A DNA stretch of 64,000 nt from Hafnia alvei (GTDB lineage: Bacteria; Pseudomonadota; Gammaproteobacteria; Enterobacterales; Enterobacteriaceae). The translations under genes and the position numbers were made by a program. Under the pieces are notes generated by a model. That model was not told where the DNA came from. It made no database searches and worked only from the letters and a program-made list of their open reading frames with translations. The stretch lies in contig NZ_OZ061315.1 of the NCBI RefSeq assembly GCF_964063325.1, forward strand, positions 558,001-622,000, written 5' to 3'. Below are positions 1 to 9,073 of this stretch, in pieces; the stretch's first letter is position 1, and every line of letters starts with the position of its first letter.

Positions 1-1
1 A

Positions 2-3000
2 ACGGCAAATCAGATTGATGTTGCTATCAATACGCAAGAGTTAGCACCTTCCGAGCCTGCGCCAGAGACCACCAGTGAACCGCTAAGCGAACTGAAAGCG
101 CCTTATCCCGTAGCGATCCGTTTGCTGCGCATCAATAACGTTCACGTCACGGTTGATGACACCGCCATTTCTTTGGACGAGTTTCGCACCGGCGCCGAAT
201 GGCGAGATCGCGGTTTAACGCTGTTGCCAACCAACATTAAGTCTCTGCTGGTGGCATTGCCGAAAACGCCTGCAACGCCGGTTCAGGATCAGGTGGTTGC
301 GGTTGCGGTTAAAGATAAGCCGGTGACTCAGGCTGCCATGGATGCCGCCGCCGATAGCGCCAAACAGGCCGCCTCTGATGCCGCAGAGCATGTTGTTAAA
401 CATGTTGCCAAGCCTGAACAGGCAAAGGCCGAAGCTCAGAAAGACGCACAGGCTGAGGCGGAAAAAACAGCCGTTGAGAAGCCACTGGGTGAAGTGCTGG
501 CTGAGCTGTTTGCTAAACCATTACTGCCTGATTTGCCAGAACTGCGTTTGCCGTTGGATCTGACCGTAAAGCGTATTTCTGGTGAGCAATTACGTATCAC
601 CGGTGATAGCGATATCGTGGTGAACTCGTTGCTGGTGAGAGCGGTTACCAAAGATAGCGCGCTGCGTTTGCATACGCTGGAGGTTCGCTCGCCGCAGGGT
701 AATGTGTCCATGCATGGTCAGGCGACATTGAGCGATCGATGGCCGATGGATTTCCGCTTAAACGCAGATTTGAACGTCGATCCGGTTAAAGGCGAAAAAC
801 TGAAGCTGGGTATTAAAGGCGATCTGCGTGATGTATTAACGCTGGATGCTAATTTATCTGGCCCGTTAAAAGCCACGCTAGCGGCAGAAACGCAGTTAGC
901 CACGGCGGGCTTACCGTTGGCTGTGACGCTGGAGAGTCCTGGCGTGCAGTGGCCTTTAGCGGGGACGCCAGAGTATCAGGCGAAAAATATTCGTCTGCGC
1001 TTAAACGGCAGCGGCAAAGCCTATGCGCTGTCATTGCGAACCGATGTTAGTGGTAATGAAATTCCAGCGGCCAAAATTACCCTTGATGGTAAAGGGACGG
1101 ATCAGCAATTTAATTTAAGTCGTCTGCGTGTCGCTGCTTTGCAGGGGAATACCGATCTTTCAGCCTTGGTAGATTGGAGCAAAGCCATCAGTTGGAAGAG
1201 TAAGCTGACGCTTGATGGTATCAATACGGCGAAACAGTGGCCTGAATGGCCGGTTAAACTGAACGGTAATATTGAAACTCAGGGCAGTTTATACGGTGGA
1301 AACTGGCAGCTACGCGTTCCGGTGCTTCAGCTTGACGGCAACGTGAAGCAAAACCAGGTCGATGTTCGTGGGAATTTGACCGGAAATCAGGCTGGCCAGT
1401 GGAAAATTCCCCAGATGCACATTGGCCTAGGCCGCAACAAGATTGATATCACCGGCGAGCTGTCTGATAAGTGGGCACTGGATGCTGTTATTGATGCTCC
1501 TCGCCTTGATGGTAATTTGCCGGGGTTAGCGGGCACGGCGAAAGGTACGCTGAAACTGCGTGGTAATCTCAAAGCGCCGCAGGTGCTGGCCGATCTCACC
1601 GCGTCTGGTTTGCAGTGGCAGACATTAACCATCAATCGAGTGAAGCTAGACGGTGATATTCGTTCCGGCGAACAGATTGAAGGCAATTTAAATGCGCGCG
1701 TTGAGCAACTGAAACAGGATGATTTTCTGATTAGCCTGTTAACGCTAGATGCCAAAGGCAGTGAGAAACAGCATCAGCTACAGTTGAAAATCAATGGCGA
1801 TCCACTTTCTGGTCAGTTGGCACTGAAAGGCAGTTTTGATCGAACCACTGAGCGCTGGCAGGGAACCTTAAACGATACACGCTTTGATACTCCGGTTGGC
1901 GAGTGGCGCTTAACGCGGCCAATTGCGCTCGATTATCTTAACCAGCAGCAGAAGATTAGCGTTGGTCCACATTGCTGGTTAAACCCGAATGCTGAGGTTT
2001 GTGTTCCTAAAACGATTGAAGCTGGCGCGAGCGGTAATGCCAGCGTGGTATTAAACCGTTTCGATTTAGCCATGATTAAACCGTTCTTAGGGCCAGATAC
2101 CGCATTGAATGGGGTATTCACCGGGCGCGCGGACGTGAGCTGGAAGGAAGGTCAGGCTCTGCCAGAGGCAAAAGTTTCGCTTATTGGTAAAGGCGTTAAG
2201 GTGCAACAGGCCGTTCAGGGAAACCAACTGCCTATTGCCTTTGACACGTTGAACCTGAACGCGGCGCTTAATCATGGCCGTGCTCAGCTTGATTGGTTGA
2301 TACGAATTGCGGGTAATGGTCAGCTTGATGGAAACGTTCAGATTGCCGATCCTCAAGGTCGTAGAAATCTGTCGGGTAACGTGAATATCAAAAGCATCTC
2401 GCTGGCGATGTTGAACCCTGCGCTGATGTCTGGAGAAAAAGCGCAAGGGATGCTGAACGCGGCATTACGCTTAGGTGGTAACGCCCAGCAGCCGCAGATC
2501 TTCGGACGTATGGCGCTGGATAAAGTTGATATCGATGGGCAGTTTATGCCGTTTGATATCACGGAAGGCAATCTGGCGGTTAACTTTGCAGGGATGAGTT
2601 CGGCGCTGCAAGGAGTGATCAAAACTTCGCGCGGGCAACTCAACCTGACGGGTAATGCGGATTGGCGTGTGATTGATGCATGGCGTGCGCAGATTGCAGT
2701 GAAAGGAGATCGCGTTCGCGTAACTGTTCCGCCGATGGTGCGTTTGGATGTGTCACCGGATATTGTGTTTGAAGCGACGCCGAAGATGTTTGCTTTAAAC
2801 GGCTCGGTGGGTATTCCTTGGGCGCGAATTACGGTTCAGGAGCTGCCTGAAAGCGCGGTGTCGGTATCGTCGGATGAGGTGATGCTGAATAATCAACGCC
2901 AGCCGATAGCGCCAGCGTCGGCGTCGATTCCGATTAACAGCAATTTGAATATTCACATTGGCCCCAATGTTCGCTTAGATGCTTTCGGTCTGAAAGCGAA

Positions 3001-3640
3001 ATTGCAGGGCGATCTGAAGATGGTTCAAGATGAACATGGTCTTGGCTTGAATGGTCAGGTGAATATTCCAGAAGGCCGTTTTGCCGCATATGGACAAGAT
3101 TTACTGATCCGTAAAGGTGAACTGATCTTCTCTGGACCACCAGAGCAGCCATTGCTGAATATTGAAGCAATTCGTAACCCCGATGCAACGGAAGACGATG
3201 TTACTGCCGGGGTACGTGTAACAGGACTTGCTGATCAGCCGAAACTAGAAGTATTCTCGGATCCTGCCATGTCACAGCAGATGGCGCTGTCTTATTTGCT
3301 GCGTGGGCAGGGATTAGAAAGTTCGGGAACGGACAGCAATGCCATGACATCAATGCTGATCGGCATGGGGGTAGCGCAAAGTGGTAAGCTGGTGGGTAAA
3401 ATCGGTGAGACATTTGGCGTGAGCAATTTATCTCTAGACGCTCAAGGCGTTGGAGACAGCTCGCAGGTAGTTGTGAGTGGTTATGTACTACCAGGATTAC
3501 AGGTAAAATATGGTGTTGGGATATTTGATTCGTTGGCGACGCTGACGTTACGTTATCGCCTGATGCCAAAATTATATCTGGAAGCGGTGTCTGGACTCGA
3601 TCAGGCACTCGATTTGCTCTATCAGTTTGAGTTTGAGTGA
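2..3640 (+). CDS. tamB: TamB, inner-membrane-anchored translocation/assembly protein (5' end outside window)
   Basis: The reading frame is open from base 2 with no credible start in the window, so this is the C-terminal ~1,212 residues of a longer protein. TamB spans the periplasm as a long beta-rich groove, works with the outer-membrane protein TamA, and takes part in lipid transport and outer-membrane assembly. The visible part is repetitive beta-strand sequence with many 'GxLxxx' turns and ends in the conserved DUF490/TamB C-terminal domain (about the last 350 residues), finishing in an aromatic outer-membrane-like tail (LLYQFEFE). An Ala/Lys/Glu-rich stretch near 330-480 looks like a linker. 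It overlaps ytfP by one base (TGATG), as in E. coli tamA-tamB-ytfP. Identification is firm; only the N-terminus is unseen. Confidence 0.95.
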   Translation, partial: TANQIDVAINTQELAPSEPAPETTSEPLSELKAPYPVAIRLLRINNVHVTVDDTAISLDEFRTGAEWRDRGLTLLPTNIKSLLVALPKTPATPVQDQVVAVAVKDKPVTQAAMDAAADSAKQAASDAAEHVVKHVAKPEQAKAEAQKDAQAEAEKTAVEKPLGEVLAELFAKPLLPDLPELRLPLDLTVKRISGEQLRITGDSDIVVNSLLVRAVTKDSALRLHTLEVRSPQGNVSMHGQATLSDRWPMDFRLNADLNVDPVKGEKLKLGIKGDLRDVLTLDANLSGPLKATLAAETQLATAGLPLAVTLESPGVQWPLAGTPEYQAKNIRLRLNGSGKAYALSLRTDVSGNEIPAAKITLDGKGTDQQFNLSRLRVAALQGNTDLSALVDWSKAISWKSKLTLDGINTAKQWPEWPVKLNGNIETQGSLYGGNWQLRVPVLQLDGNVKQNQVDVRGNLTGNQAGQWKIPQMHIGLGRNKIDITGELSDKWALDAVIDAPRLDGNLPGLAGTAKGTLKLRGNLKAPQVLADLTASGLQWQTLTINRVKLDGDIRSGEQIEGNLNARVEQLKQDDFLISLLTLDAKGSEKQHQLQLKINGDPLSGQLALKGSFDRTTERWQGTLNDTRFDTPVGEWRLTRPIALDYLNQQQKISVGPHCWLNPNAEVCVPKTIEAGASGNASVVLNRFDLAMIKPFLGPDTALNGVFTGRADVSWKEGQALPEAKVSLIGKGVKVQQAVQGNQLPIAFDTLNLNAALNHGRAQLDWLIRIAGNGQLDGNVQIADPQGRRNLSGNVNIKSISLAMLNPALMSGEKAQGMLNAALRLGGNAQQPQIFGRMALDKVDIDGQFMPFDITEGNLAVNFAGMSSALQGVIKTSRGQLNLTGNADWRVIDAWRAQIAVKGDRVRVTVPPMVRLDVSPDIVFEATPKMFALNGSVGIPWARITVQELPESAVSVSSDEVMLNNQRQPIAPASASIPINSNLNIHIGPNVRLDAFGLKAKLQGDLKMVQDEHGLGLNGQVNIPEGRFAAYGQDLLIRKGELIFSGPPEQPLLNIEAIRNPDATEDDVTAGVRVTGLADQPKLEVFSDPAMSQQMALSYLLRGQGLESSGTDSNAMTSMLIGMGVAQSGKLVGKIGETFGVSNLSLDAQGVGDSSQVVVSGYVLPGLQVKYGVGIFDSLATLTLRYRLMPKLYLEAVSGLDQALDLLYQFEFE

Positions 3641-3993
3641 TGCGAATTATTGTATATGGAAGTCTACGTCGTAAGCAGGGTAATAGTCATTGGATGACTA
3701 ACGCCATGTTGCTGGGTGAATGTGAGCTCGAAGGGTACGAGATGTACGATCTCGGCCATTTTCCGGCGGTAGTTCCGGGCGAGGGAAAGGTATTTTGCGA
3801 AGTCTATCGCATTAACTCTTCCATTTTAGCCGAGCTGGATGAGCTGAAAAGCAACAGCAAGGATTATCGTAGAGAGCTGATTCAAACGCCATTCGGCAGT
3901 GCGTGGATATATATCTATCTGTACTCGGTAGACAGTTTGCCACGTATCAAATGTGGTGACTGGTTGAAACGCGATCAGGAATGTAGCGAATAA
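3640..3993 (+). CDS. ytfP: YtfP, gamma-glutamylcyclotransferase-fold protein
   Basis: The 117-residue protein begins MRIIVYGSLR. 'YGSLR' is the substrate-loop signature of the gamma-glutamylcyclotransferase (GGCT/AIG2) fold, and an acidic residue in the later 'ELDELK' segment sits where the catalytic Glu is usual. Length and position directly after tamB match E. coli ytfP. The ATG at 3640 shares its A with the tamB TGA stop, which implies translational coupling; a GTG three bases upstream is a weaker alternative. The enzymatic substrate is not known. A strong shared terminator follows. Confidence 0.9.
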   Translation: MRIIVYGSLRRKQGNSHWMTNAMLLGECELEGYEMYDLGHFPAVVPGEGKVFCEVYRINSSILAELDELKSNSKDYRRELIQTPFGSAWIYIYLYSVDSLPRIKCGDWLKRDQECSE

Positions 3994-4020
3994 CACGCTG
4001 CTTATCTGACAGTAAAACAT

Positions 4021-4052
4021 AAAAAAACACCGCCAATGGCGGTGTTTTTTTT
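4021..4052. terminator. Bidirectional intrinsic terminator between ytfP and ppa
   Basis: A-run, stem CACCGCC / GGCGGTG with an AAT loop, then a run of T. The symmetric A and T tracts let it serve the plus-strand ytfP and the convergent minus-strand ppa. Confidence 0.9.
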
Positions 4053-4069
4053 CGTGCACGTGAAAACAA

Positions 4070-4600
4070 TTATTTGTTTTTAGCGCGCTCGAAAGAGGCA
4101 ACGATTTCAGCTTTAGCGGCTTCAGCGTTATCCCAACCTTCAACTTTAACCCATTTGCCTTTTTCCAGATCTTTGTAGTGTTCAAAGAAGTGGGAGATTT
4201 GGGCACGCAGCAGTTCAGGCAGATCGTTCACATCTTTGATGTGATCGTATTCTTTGGTCATTTTGCTGTGTGGAACAGCTACCAGCTTCGCATCTTCACC
4301 GGCTTCGTCAGTCATTTTCAGCACGCCAACTGGGCGGCAACGAATGACTGAGCCTGGCTGCAGTGGGTATGGAGTTGGGACCAGAACGTCAACCGGATCG
4401 CCGTCCAGAGACAGAGTGTGGTTGATGTAACCATAGTTGCATGGGTAGAACATTGCGGTAGACATGAAACGGTCTACAAACAGGCAACCTGTTTCTTTGT
4501 CTACTTCATATTTGATTGGATCAGCGTTAGCTGGAATTTCGATAACTACGTAGATGTCTTCTGGCATATCTTTGCCAGCAGGGACGTTAATCAAGCTCAT
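4070..4600 (-). CDS. ppa: Inorganic pyrophosphatase (family I)
   Basis: A 176-residue cytoplasmic enzyme that hydrolyses pyrophosphate to two phosphates and so pulls biosynthetic reactions forward. The family I signature with its metal-binding aspartates is seen as LDGDPVDVLV near residue 65, along with conserved Lys and Tyr positions such as KYEVDKETG and YPCNYGY. Length equals the E. coli enzyme. The start is the ATG at 4600, preceded by a purine-rich ribosome site. It is convergent with ytfP and shares its terminator. Confidence 0.97.
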   Translation of the reverse strand: MSLINVPAGKDMPEDIYVVIEIPANADPIKYEVDKETGCLFVDRFMSTAMFYPCNYGYINHTLSLDGDPVDVLVPTPYPLQPGSVIRCRPVGVLKMTDEAGEDAKLVAVPHSKMTKEYDHIKDVNDLPELLRAQISHFFEHYKDLEKGKWVKVEGWDNAEAAKAEIVASFERAKNK

Positions 4601-4733
4601 GTCGGTTTCCTTTAATCAAACCAGAAATGGAGTGACGGCTATTATAGCGGTCACTCCACAAATGAACAGTCTACCCGACATCTTTCAAGCGTTCGGCTTA
4701 TGGCGTCGCGCTTGAAGTTTACCGGGGGCAGGA

Positions 4734-5738
4734 TTATGCGTCGGGGAAATCGCTCATGAAGCGTTCAGCGTCTTCTACCATAGAACTGGTGCCGACGAAG
4801 AACGGTGCTCGCTGGTGCAGTTTTTCCGGTGCGATATCCAGAATACGACGGAAGCCGTCGGTGGCTTTACCGCCTGCTTGCTCCGCTAAGAATGCCATAG
4901 GGTTGCATTCATACAGCAAACGCAGCTTGCCAGAAGGATGGCTTGCGGTGCTTGGGTAGATGTAGATACCACCCTTGAGCAGGTTACGATGGAAATCGGC
5001 AACCAAAGAACCAATATAGCGTGAGGTATAAGGGCGATGAGTTGCTTCGTCTTGCTCTTGGCAATACTTAATGTATTTCTTCACGCCGAGAGGGAATTTG
5101 ATGTAGTTCCCTTCGTTGATGGAGTACATGTTGCCTTTTTCAGGGAAACGTACGCGTTCATGTGACAGGCAGAATACGCCCAGCGATGGGTCATAGGTAA
5201 AGGCGTGAACCCCGTTGCCAGTGGTGTATACCAGCATGGTTGAAGAGCCATAAACGACATAACCAGCGGCAACCTGACAATTTCCCGGCTGCAGGAAGTC
5301 TTCTTCGGTAACCGGCTGCCCAATTGGCGTAATGCGGCGATAGATAGAGAAAATCGTACCGACTGACACGTTAACGTCGATGTTGGAAGAACCGTCTAAT
5401 GGATCCATCAAAACGACATATTTACCGTTGTTGGCGCGATCGCCCTCAAAGATAACAATATCGTCTTCTTCTTCCGATGCGATACCCGCCACCTCTCCAC
5501 GCGCTTTTAAGGCGGCTTTGAGTTTTTCATTGGCATAGAGATCCAGTTTCATCTGAACCTCACCCTGCACGTTTTCCGCACCACTTGCGCCGAGAATATC
5601 CACCAGACCCGCTTTGTTGATATCGCGGTGGATAATTTTGGCACCCAGTTTAATTGCGGAGAGGAGAGCGGTTAGTTCGCCAGTAGCGTGTGGAAAATCT
5701 TGCTGCTTTTCGACGATAAACTCGCCTAAAGTTTTCAT
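4734..5738 (-). CDS. fbp: Fructose-1,6-bisphosphatase, class I
   Basis: A 334-residue gluconeogenic enzyme converting fructose 1,6-bisphosphate to fructose 6-phosphate. The class I metal and substrate motif DPLDGSSNID is present near residue 112, as is the C-terminal signature GGKATDG with 'LHQRAPFF' beyond it. Length is within two residues of E. coli Fbp (332). It sits upstream of ppa on the same strand, with about 130 bp between them. The mpl gene is divergent, so the 5739-5906 gap holds both promoters. Confidence 0.97.
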   Translation of the reverse strand: MKTLGEFIVEKQQDFPHATGELTALLSAIKLGAKIIHRDINKAGLVDILGASGAENVQGEVQMKLDLYANEKLKAALKARGEVAGIASEEEDDIVIFEGDRANNGKYVVLMDPLDGSSNIDVNVSVGTIFSIYRRITPIGQPVTEEDFLQPGNCQVAAGYVVYGSSTMLVYTTGNGVHAFTYDPSLGVFCLSHERVRFPEKGNMYSINEGNYIKFPLGVKKYIKYCQEQDEATHRPYTSRYIGSLVADFHRNLLKGGIYIYPSTASHPSGKLRLLYECNPMAFLAEQAGGKATDGFRRILDIAPEKLHQRAPFFVGTSSMVEDAERFMSDFPDA

Positions 5739-5906
5739 GACACATTCCCTGATTCTGCGAAGGAGTAGCGATTTTTTTACAAACCGCCAACGTTTTCGCA
5801 GCTATTCTAGCCAATGTATAAAGTGATTCCTAGGTAATTCCATTTCGCCTAAGCCGCTCACAGCGTTAGAATGTGAGCTGACTCGATGTAATCAACTGGA
5901 AACGAT

Positions 5907-7286
5907 ATGCGCATTCATATTCTTGGAATCTGCGGCACATTTATGGGCGGCCTTGCTTTGCTGGCTCGGACGTTAGGACATGAAGTGACGGGTTCTGATG
6001 CCAATGTTTATCCGCCGATGAGCACGCTGCTTGAAAAAGAAGGGATCACATTGATGGAGGGTTATGATCCTTCCCATCTAGATCCTGCACCTGATTTGGT
6101 GATCATTGGTAACGCAATGACGCGTGGCAACCCTTGCGTGGAAGTTATTCTGGAGCAGGGGATCCCATACGTTTCTGGTCCACAGTGGCTGCATGATGAA
6201 GTTCTGCGCCATCGTTGGGTGATTGCGGTTGCAGGTACCCACGGCAAAACCACAACGGCAGGAATGGTCACCTGGATCTTGGAAGAGTGCGGCTATGAGC
6301 CGGGCTTTGTGATTGGTGGCGTTCCTGGGAACTTTGATGTTTCCGCCCGTATGGGCAACAGCCCATTCTTTGTGATCGAAGCCGATGAGTACGATTGTGC
6401 CTTCTTTGATAAACGATCCAAGTTTGTGCACTACTGTCCGCGTACGTTGATCCTCAATAATCTTGAGTTTGATCATGCGGATATTTTCGATGATCTAAAA
6501 GCGATCCAGAAACAGTTCCATCATCTAGTGCGTTTGGTTCCGGGCAAAGGCCGAATTATTTTGCCGGGTAACGATGCCAATCTGAAACAGGTTATGGGGA
6601 TGGGCTGCTGGAGCGAACAAGAGCTTAGCGGTGAAGAGGGAACGTGGAACGCGCGTAAACTCAATCCAGATGCCAGCCATTATGAAGTCCTACTGGATGG
6701 CGAAGTCGTGGGAGAGGTTAACTGGGGCTTAGTCGGTGAACACAATATGCATAACGGCTTGATGGCGATTGCCGCTGCTCGTCATGTTGGTGTGTTGCCT
6801 GCTGATGCGTGCCGTGCCTTGGGTAGCTTTATCAATGCCCGTCGTCGTTTAGAGCTTCGTGGCGAAGCCTTCGGCGTGAAGGTTTATGATGACTTTGCTC
6901 ATCATCCTACGGCTATTTTGGCAACGCTGGCGGCTTTACGCAGCAAAGTTGGTGGAACCGCTCGCATTCTTGCTGTGCTAGAGCCTCGCTCTAATACCAT
7001 GAAAATGGGCGTATCTAAGAATGATCTAGCCCCTGCGCTTGGCCGAGCAGATGAAGTTTTCTTATTCCAGCCACATCACATTCCGTGGTTGGTCACTGAA
7101 GTGGCAGAGGCCTGTGTTCAACCGGCCCACTGGAGCGCAGATGTTGATGTTCTGGTGGATATGATCGCTAAAACGGCCCAACCGGGCGATTATATTTTGG
7201 TGATGAGCAACGGTGGCTTTGAAGGGATCCACAGCAAGCTGTTGAAAGCGCTTGAGCATAAGCAAGAGATTACTGAGCAGCAGTAA
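5907..7286 (+). CDS. mpl: Murein tripeptide ligase (UDP-MurNAc : L-Ala-D-Glu-meso-DAP ligase)
   Basis: 459 residues. Mpl recycles cell-wall tripeptide by ligating L-Ala-gamma-D-Glu-meso-DAP to UDP-MurNAc with ATP in the cytoplasm. The N-terminus MRIHILGICGTFMGG is a nucleotide-sugar binding loop of the Mur family. The ATP P-loop is GTHGKTTTAGM near residue 110, followed by the central ligase motif EADEYDCAFFDKRSKF and the 'HNMHNGLMAIAAARH' segment. Divergent from fbp and followed by its own hairpin terminator, so probably monocistronic. Confidence 0.97.
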   Translation: MRIHILGICGTFMGGLALLARTLGHEVTGSDANVYPPMSTLLEKEGITLMEGYDPSHLDPAPDLVIIGNAMTRGNPCVEVILEQGIPYVSGPQWLHDEVLRHRWVIAVAGTHGKTTTAGMVTWILEECGYEPGFVIGGVPGNFDVSARMGNSPFFVIEADEYDCAFFDKRSKFVHYCPRTLILNNLEFDHADIFDDLKAIQKQFHHLVRLVPGKGRIILPGNDANLKQVMGMGCWSEQELSGEEGTWNARKLNPDASHYEVLLDGEVVGEVNWGLVGEHNMHNGLMAIAAARHVGVLPADACRALGSFINARRRLELRGEAFGVKVYDDFAHHPTAILATLAALRSKVGGTARILAVLEPRSNTMKMGVSKNDLAPALGRADEVFLFQPHHIPWLVTEVAEACVQPAHWSADVDVLVDMIAKTAQPGDYILVMSNGGFEGIHSKLLKALEHKQEITEQQ

Positions 7287-7305
7287 GTTGCTGGATTAAT
7301 GAATC

Positions 7306-7332
7306 AGCCGTGGCTTAGTCCACGGCTTTTTT
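7306..7332 (+). terminator. mpl terminator
   Basis: Stem GCCGTGG / CCACGGC followed by six T, 20 bases after the mpl stop. Confidence 0.85.
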
Positions 7333-7347
7333 ATACCTGACATTTGA

Positions 7348-7373
7348 TAAAAAAAGCCTCCGCAAGCGGAGGC
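7348..7373 (-). terminator. Terminator of the distal yhcN-type gene
   Basis: Perfect stem GCCTCCGC / GCGGAGGC with an AA loop. Read on the minus strand it is followed by a run of T, about 90 bases beyond the stop of the gene at 7464. Confidence 0.85.
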
Positions 7374-7463
7374 AATGGGGTTCGTCGGGTTAGACGAGAG
7401 TGTTAGCTGGCTGAATCGGGTTAGACACAGGAAGCGCCAGCCTTATGATGAAACGTTTTACAA

Positions 7464-7727
7464 TTAACGGTAAATCTCAGCGGTGGCGTGGTAGTTGCCA
7501 TCCAAATGAGCTTCAACGATATGGAATGCGGTAGCGCCTTTGGCATCAGCTTTATCGGACAGCTGTGCTTTGATATCTGAAGGCGAACCATCGATACCGC
7601 TGATGGTTATGGTACCAATGGATTTCATTGATGATGCTTGCTGTGCGCTGATGGACTGTGCAGCAAAAGCGCCGAAAGAAACCATAGAGAGAAGACTTAA
7701 AGCAGCAACGGTAGTTTTGATTTTCAT
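7464..7727 (-). CDS. YhcN family periplasmic stress protein (DUF1471), copy 1
   Basis: An 87-residue secreted protein. It has a clear Sec signal peptide (MKIKTTVAALSLLSMVSFGAFA, cleavage after AFA) and a small DUF1471 domain ending in HATAEIYR. E. coli YhcN, in the same family, is linked to acid and peroxide stress. The ATG at 7727 was chosen over a longer upstream reading because it starts the signal peptide exactly. It lies directly downstream of a paralogue (7864-8127) on the same strand. Which of the two is the true yhcN orthologue cannot be settled here, so no symbol is given. Confidence 0.9.
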   Translation of the reverse strand: MKIKTTVAALSLLSMVSFGAFAAQSISAQQASSMKSIGTITISGIDGSPSDIKAQLSDKADAKGATAFHIVEAHLDGNYHATAEIYR

Positions 7728-7863
7728 GATTATTTTCCTATTTTTCATTCTGCCGCAGTACTTCGATCTTAGATTCAATGACGATATTCTTTCGGTCACT
7801 GCGGTTTAACTTTAGCGATTCATTCACGGAGTTTGTGCTCCGTTGAGCAGGTGAATCTGTATT

Positions 7864-8127
7864 TTATTTATAGATTTCAGCAGTTGCGTGGAATGAGCCT
7901 TCGTTACGGGCTTCTACTACGCGGTATGCTGTTGCGCCTTGTGCATCGGCTTTAGCAGACAGAGCTGCTCTGATATCAGAAGGGGCTGCGCTTACGCCGC
8001 TAACGCTAATGGTGCCAACTGGCTGCATTTTTGATGCCTGTGCATTGTCAACCAACTGAGCTGCGAACGCGCCGAAAGAAAGAGAAGAGAGAACGGCTAG
8101 AGTTGCAATAGTAGTTTTAATTTTCAT
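7864..8127 (-). CDS. yhcN: YhcN family periplasmic stress protein (DUF1471), copy 2
   Basis: Also 87 residues, with signal peptide MKIKTTIATLAVLSSLSFGAFA and the DUF1471 domain (GTISVSGVSAAPSDI ... HATAEIYK). The C-terminal lysine and position next to argR match E. coli yhcN, so the symbol is placed on this copy. A GAGGGA ribosome site lies 8-13 bases before the ATG at 8127. The upstream region contains the palindrome GTGATTTAAATCAC at 8167-8180, a CRP/FNR-like site. It forms a tandem pair with the paralogue at 7464. Confidence 0.9.
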   Translation of the reverse strand: MKIKTTIATLAVLSSLSFGAFAAQLVDNAQASKMQPVGTISVSGVSAAPSDIRAALSAKADAQGATAYRVVEARNEGSFHATAEIYK

Positions 8128-8165
8128 GATGTATCCCTCAGATATTGTTTTATTTAGTTTTGAAC

Positions 8166-8181
8166 TGTGATTTAAATCACG
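8166..8181. promoter_or_regulatory. CRP/FNR-like palindrome upstream of yhcN
   Basis: TGTGATTTAAATCACG contains a perfect 14-bp palindrome. It fits the CRP pattern TGTGA-N6-TCACA with one mismatch and also the FNR core TGAT-N4-ATCA. The near edge is 38 bp before the yhcN ATG, so the site may lie within or downstream of the promoter and could act negatively. Confidence 0.5.
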
Positions 8182-8495
8182 AAAACAAGTGTACACCTAG
8201 TAACTCGAAAAATTAATAGCGAGCTAATGGTTTGTTAGGTTTGTTTGTTTGGTATTGTTTTGATGAATAGATCGAAATGGAATAAAAACAGCGCAAAAAA
8301 TACACTTTTAAGACTAAATTTTAATTAAATCAATAAAGTAACATCATGTTGCAAAATGTGCGGTCTATAGTGTTTGTGACCGACAGAAGTAAGGATGTAG
8401 GGTTGATTGACCGTTAATGCTATTTGAAGTAGCGAATCATGCTGTGTGAGTTGTGTAATTAAGCGGAAAAGAGTACGGCGAATTTAAGATGAGAG

Positions 8496-8531
8496 CAGAG
8501 AAAAAATCATAGGCCTGATGGATATCAGGCC
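8496..8531 (-). terminator. argR terminator
   Basis: Stem GGCCTGAT / ATCAGGCC (8512-8519 and 8524-8531) with a GGAT loop. On the minus strand it is followed by TATGATTTTTTC. Confidence 0.8.
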
Positions 8532-8542
8532 CGAGAACAGGA

Positions 8543-9013
8543 TTACAGCTCTTGATCAAATAGCGACAAAATAGCGTCGTGCAGTTGCTCAACAGAGAAC
8601 CCTTTCGCTGGCGTGGTGAAAATCGTGTCGTCACCTGCAATAGTTCCCAGAATCCCTTCTGACTTACCTAATGAGTCCAATAGGCGTGCAATCAATTGTG
8701 CTGCGCCTGGACTGGTATGGATCACCACAACGGATTCGTTGTAATCAACGTCTAGAACCAGATTCTTCAATGGGCTGCTAGTGGTTGGGACGCCAAGTTC
8801 TGCTGGCAGACAATACACCATCTCCATTTTGGCATTTCGTGTGCGGACGGCACCAAATTTGGTCAGCATACGAGATACTTTGGATTGGTTGATATTCTCA
8901 AAGCCTTCATCTTGCAGAGCCTGCACGATCTCACCCTGAGAACTGAATTTCTCTTCTTTGAGCAGCGCCTTGAATGCCTTGATCAAGTCTTCTTGTTTTG
9001 TTGGAGTTCGCAT
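8543..9013 (-). CDS. argR: Arginine repressor
   Basis: 156 residues, the same length as E. coli ArgR. The N-terminal winged helix-turn-helix domain (residues 1-75, with 'QSKVSRMLTKFGAVRTRN' as recognition region) binds ARG boxes. The C-terminal domain (about 80-156) hexamerises and binds L-arginine; its GTIAGDDTIF segment carries the Asp pair that contacts arginine. It represses arginine biosynthesis genes and, in E. coli, itself. An ARG-box-like sequence lies 47-60 bp upstream of the start. It is divergent from mdh, as in E. coli. Confidence 0.97.
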   Translation of the reverse strand: MRTPTKQEDLIKAFKALLKEEKFSSQGEIVQALQDEGFENINQSKVSRMLTKFGAVRTRNAKMEMVYCLPAELGVPTTSSPLKNLVLDVDYNESVVVIHTSPGAAQLIARLLDSLGKSEGILGTIAGDDTIFTTPAKGFSVEQLHDAILSLFDQEL

Positions 9014-9042
9014 TCTTCACCGTAGGAATAGAAATAGAGAAC

Positions 9043-9073
9043 ATTATTATGCGTAATAATGAATTTTTATGCA
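9043..9073. promoter_or_regulatory. ARG-box-like operator upstream of argR
   Basis: TGAATTTTTATGCA (9060-9073) matches the ARG-box core TGAAT-N4-ATTCA with one mismatch. Immediately beside it is the near-palindrome ATTATTATGCGTAATAAT (9043-9060), a weaker second box. ArgR operators usually come as adjacent pairs, and argR is autoregulated in E. coli. Functional assignment is inferred. Confidence 0.55.

Larger units (their letters stand above)
8128..8542. other. Non-coding gap between yhcN and argR
   Basis: 415 bp with no credible gene. It holds the argR terminator at its right end, the CRP/FNR-like palindrome near yhcN, and an A/T-rich middle with a TTTG-rich stretch near 8230-8260. Nothing else recognised. 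Confidence 0.6.
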
